Of a DNA stretch of 64,000 bases, positions 62,470-64,000 are shown piece by piece; position 1 is the first letter of the stretch, and each line of letters starts with the position of its first letter. Where the stretch lies: contig NZ_CP048632.1 in the NCBI RefSeq assembly GCF_010669145.1, forward strand, positions 1-64,000, given 5' to 3'. This stretch comes from Rhizobium oryzihabitans (GTDB lineage Bacteria; Pseudomonadota; Alphaproteobacteria; Rhizobiales; Rhizobiaceae). The notes beneath the pieces were generated by a model. That model did no database searches and was not told the origin of the DNA. It was given only the letters and a program-made list of their open reading frames with translations. Made by a program: the position numbers and the translations under genes.

Positions 62470-62999
62470 GACGCGGTTCCTTGATGTGTCGTTGCGAGTG
62501 CGCGGGTTGGCCGGAATCGGTCTTGCGCGCGGCGGGTGAAGTCTTTGACCCGCTTGAGGGAATCAATAGACGGATTTTGTGAAAAGCCAAAGGCCGGAGG
62601 TCAAAATCGCTGTTGCCGGCGATGACTTATGTTAGAAGAAGCGGGAAATGGCGTGCGCGCGGGCTTTGTGGCCGCGGGAGCCGGCGCAAAATGCGGATTC
62701 GCCCTTGACGAAAGCTGGCTAAAACAGTAGTACGCCCGCCATCGGAGCCTCTGTGGATGCTGGCCGTTCGGGATAGGTTTTTCCTGAACATCATCTCAAC
62801 CGAGACTCCATTGCACGTAGAAGACACGAATGTTGCACGCAAGACGCCTCATCCGGCGTCCTCTGCTCTTGGTGGTCCATCCGTGAAACCGGATCGGGCC
62901 ACGTTTTGCGCATGAGGATATATGCGTGCTTCGTCGCCGGAAACGGCATAGCCGCCACCCGTGAGGGTGGCTAAAGTAGTTTTTGCAAGGGATGGTTAT
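62470..62999. promoter_or_regulatory. Control region and long leader of rpsL operon
   Basis: This 530-base space has no gene on the plus strand. A plausible promoter is TTGACG (62705-62710), 17 bases, TAGTAC (62728-62733), which would give a leader of about 260 bases. Near the coding start, GCCACCC (62954-62960) and GGGTGGC (62965-62971) form a hairpin with loop GTGA. The leader may carry S7/S12-type feedback control. A long reverse frame here is a shadow of rpsL and rpsG. Confidence 0.5.
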
Positions 63000-63371
63000 A
63001 TGCCTACCGTAAACCAGCTGATCCGCAAGCCCCGCCAGGCACAGGTAAAGCGCAACAAGGTTCCTGCTCTTCAGGAAAACCCGCAGAAGCGTGGTGTTTG
63101 CACCCGCGTTTACACGACGACCCCGAAGAAGCCGAACTCGGCTCTGCGTAAGGTTGCCAAGATCCGCCTCACCAACGGCTTCGAAGTCATCGGCTACATT
63201 CCGGGCGAAGGTCACAACCTTCAGGAACACTCCGTGGTCATGATCCGCGGCGGCCGCGTAAAGGACTTGCCGGGCGTGCGTTACCACATCATCCGCGGTG
63301 TTCTCGATACCCAGGGCGTCAAGAACCGCAAGCAGCGCCGCTCCAAGTACGGTGCGAAGCGTCCGAAGTAA
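63000..63371 (+). CDS. rpsL: 30S ribosomal protein S12
   Basis: The 123-residue protein starts [20 protein letters not shown] and has [20 protein letters not shown] and [17 protein letters not shown]. Lys43, Lys88 and the following prolines at the known streptomycin-resistance positions are unchanged. It is a decoding-centre protein. AAGGG precedes ATG 63000. Confidence 0.97.
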
Positions 63372-63437
63372 TTCGGGTTCAAACAAATTCCGGCGCTGCG
63401 CGAGGTTCTCCGCGTGGTAAAGCGTCAATAACATTGA

Positions 63438-63920
<483 letters not shown>

Positions 63921-63954
63921 TCTTAAACGGTCGCATATCGAAAGGCAGTCCATT

Positions 63955-64000
63955 ATGGCTCGCGAATATAAAATCGAAGACTACCGCAATTTCGGTATCA
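63955..64000 (+). CDS. fusA: Elongation factor G, N-terminal start (partial)
   Basis: ATG 63955 after AAAGG opens AREYKIEDYRNFGI, the typical rhizobial EF-G beginning, and runs off the window. Position after rpsG confirms it. Confidence 0.9.
   Translation, partial: MAREYKIEDYRNFGI

Overview
The window joins two kinds of DNA. Positions 1 to about 32,420 are most of a contractile-tailed (myovirus-type) prophage. From about 32,730 to the end it is chromosome of a Rhizobiaceae member, most likely the Agrobacterium/Rhizobium group. The chromosomal call rests on the order tuf - tRNA-Trp - secE - nusG - rplK - rplA - rplJ - rplL - rpoB - rpoC - (LuxR-type gene, VOC protein, small acidic protein) - rpsL - rpsG - fusA, on a BA14K-family protein, and on the codon use. 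The prophage ends at 32,375-32,420 in the 3' half of a tRNA-Gly(UCC) gene, the expected scar of integration into that tRNA. The integrase and the intact tRNA must lie left of the window.

Prophage layout. Packaging and head genes: terS, terL, DUF1073 portal, Mu F-like protein, Nudix-DUF2213 protease/scaffold, cement protein, DUF2184 major capsid (1-8.0 kb). Connector and neck genes (8.1-10.7 kb). Tail sheath, tube, chaperones, tape measure and Dit-like protein (10.7-15.7 kb). An accessory island with its own divergent XRE regulator (15.75-19.6 kb) then interrupts the tail genes. Baseplate, spike and fibres follow (19.65-25.9 kb), then a polytopic membrane protein on the opposite strand (25.9-27.2 kb), lysis genes (endolysin, overlapping Rz/Rz1), two further appendage-like proteins, a holin-like DUF1515 protein and two small reverse-strand genes (27.4-32.1 kb).

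The most informative phage observations are: a canonical -1 slippery heptamer (CCCTTTT) that joins the tail chaperone to a downstream frame; a tail-tube gene whose only sensible start codon is ATA; a ~110-280 base tract with GG repeated every 5 bases at the edge of the accessory island; and a dense cluster of single-base homopolymer deletions in terS/terL/portal, with isolated ones in the capsid, fibre and island genes. The cluster looks more like sequence error than decay, but both remain possible.

Chromosome. An ABC exporter gene carries an in-frame amber codon. It is followed by an ECF sigma/anti-sigma pair beside genes for membrane-lipid modification: two cyclopropane-synthase-like methyltransferases, DUF1365, an FAD oxidoreductase, a DUF1295 protein and DUF2177. 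This resembles sigma-controlled photo-oxidative or furan-fatty-acid loci in other alphaproteobacteria. After several small envelope proteins and a TerC transporter come tuf, a possibly SLATT-like membrane protein, and the conserved translation/transcription gene block, which is intact. It shows an L10-type leader region and a strong 13-bp hairpin between rplL and rpoB.
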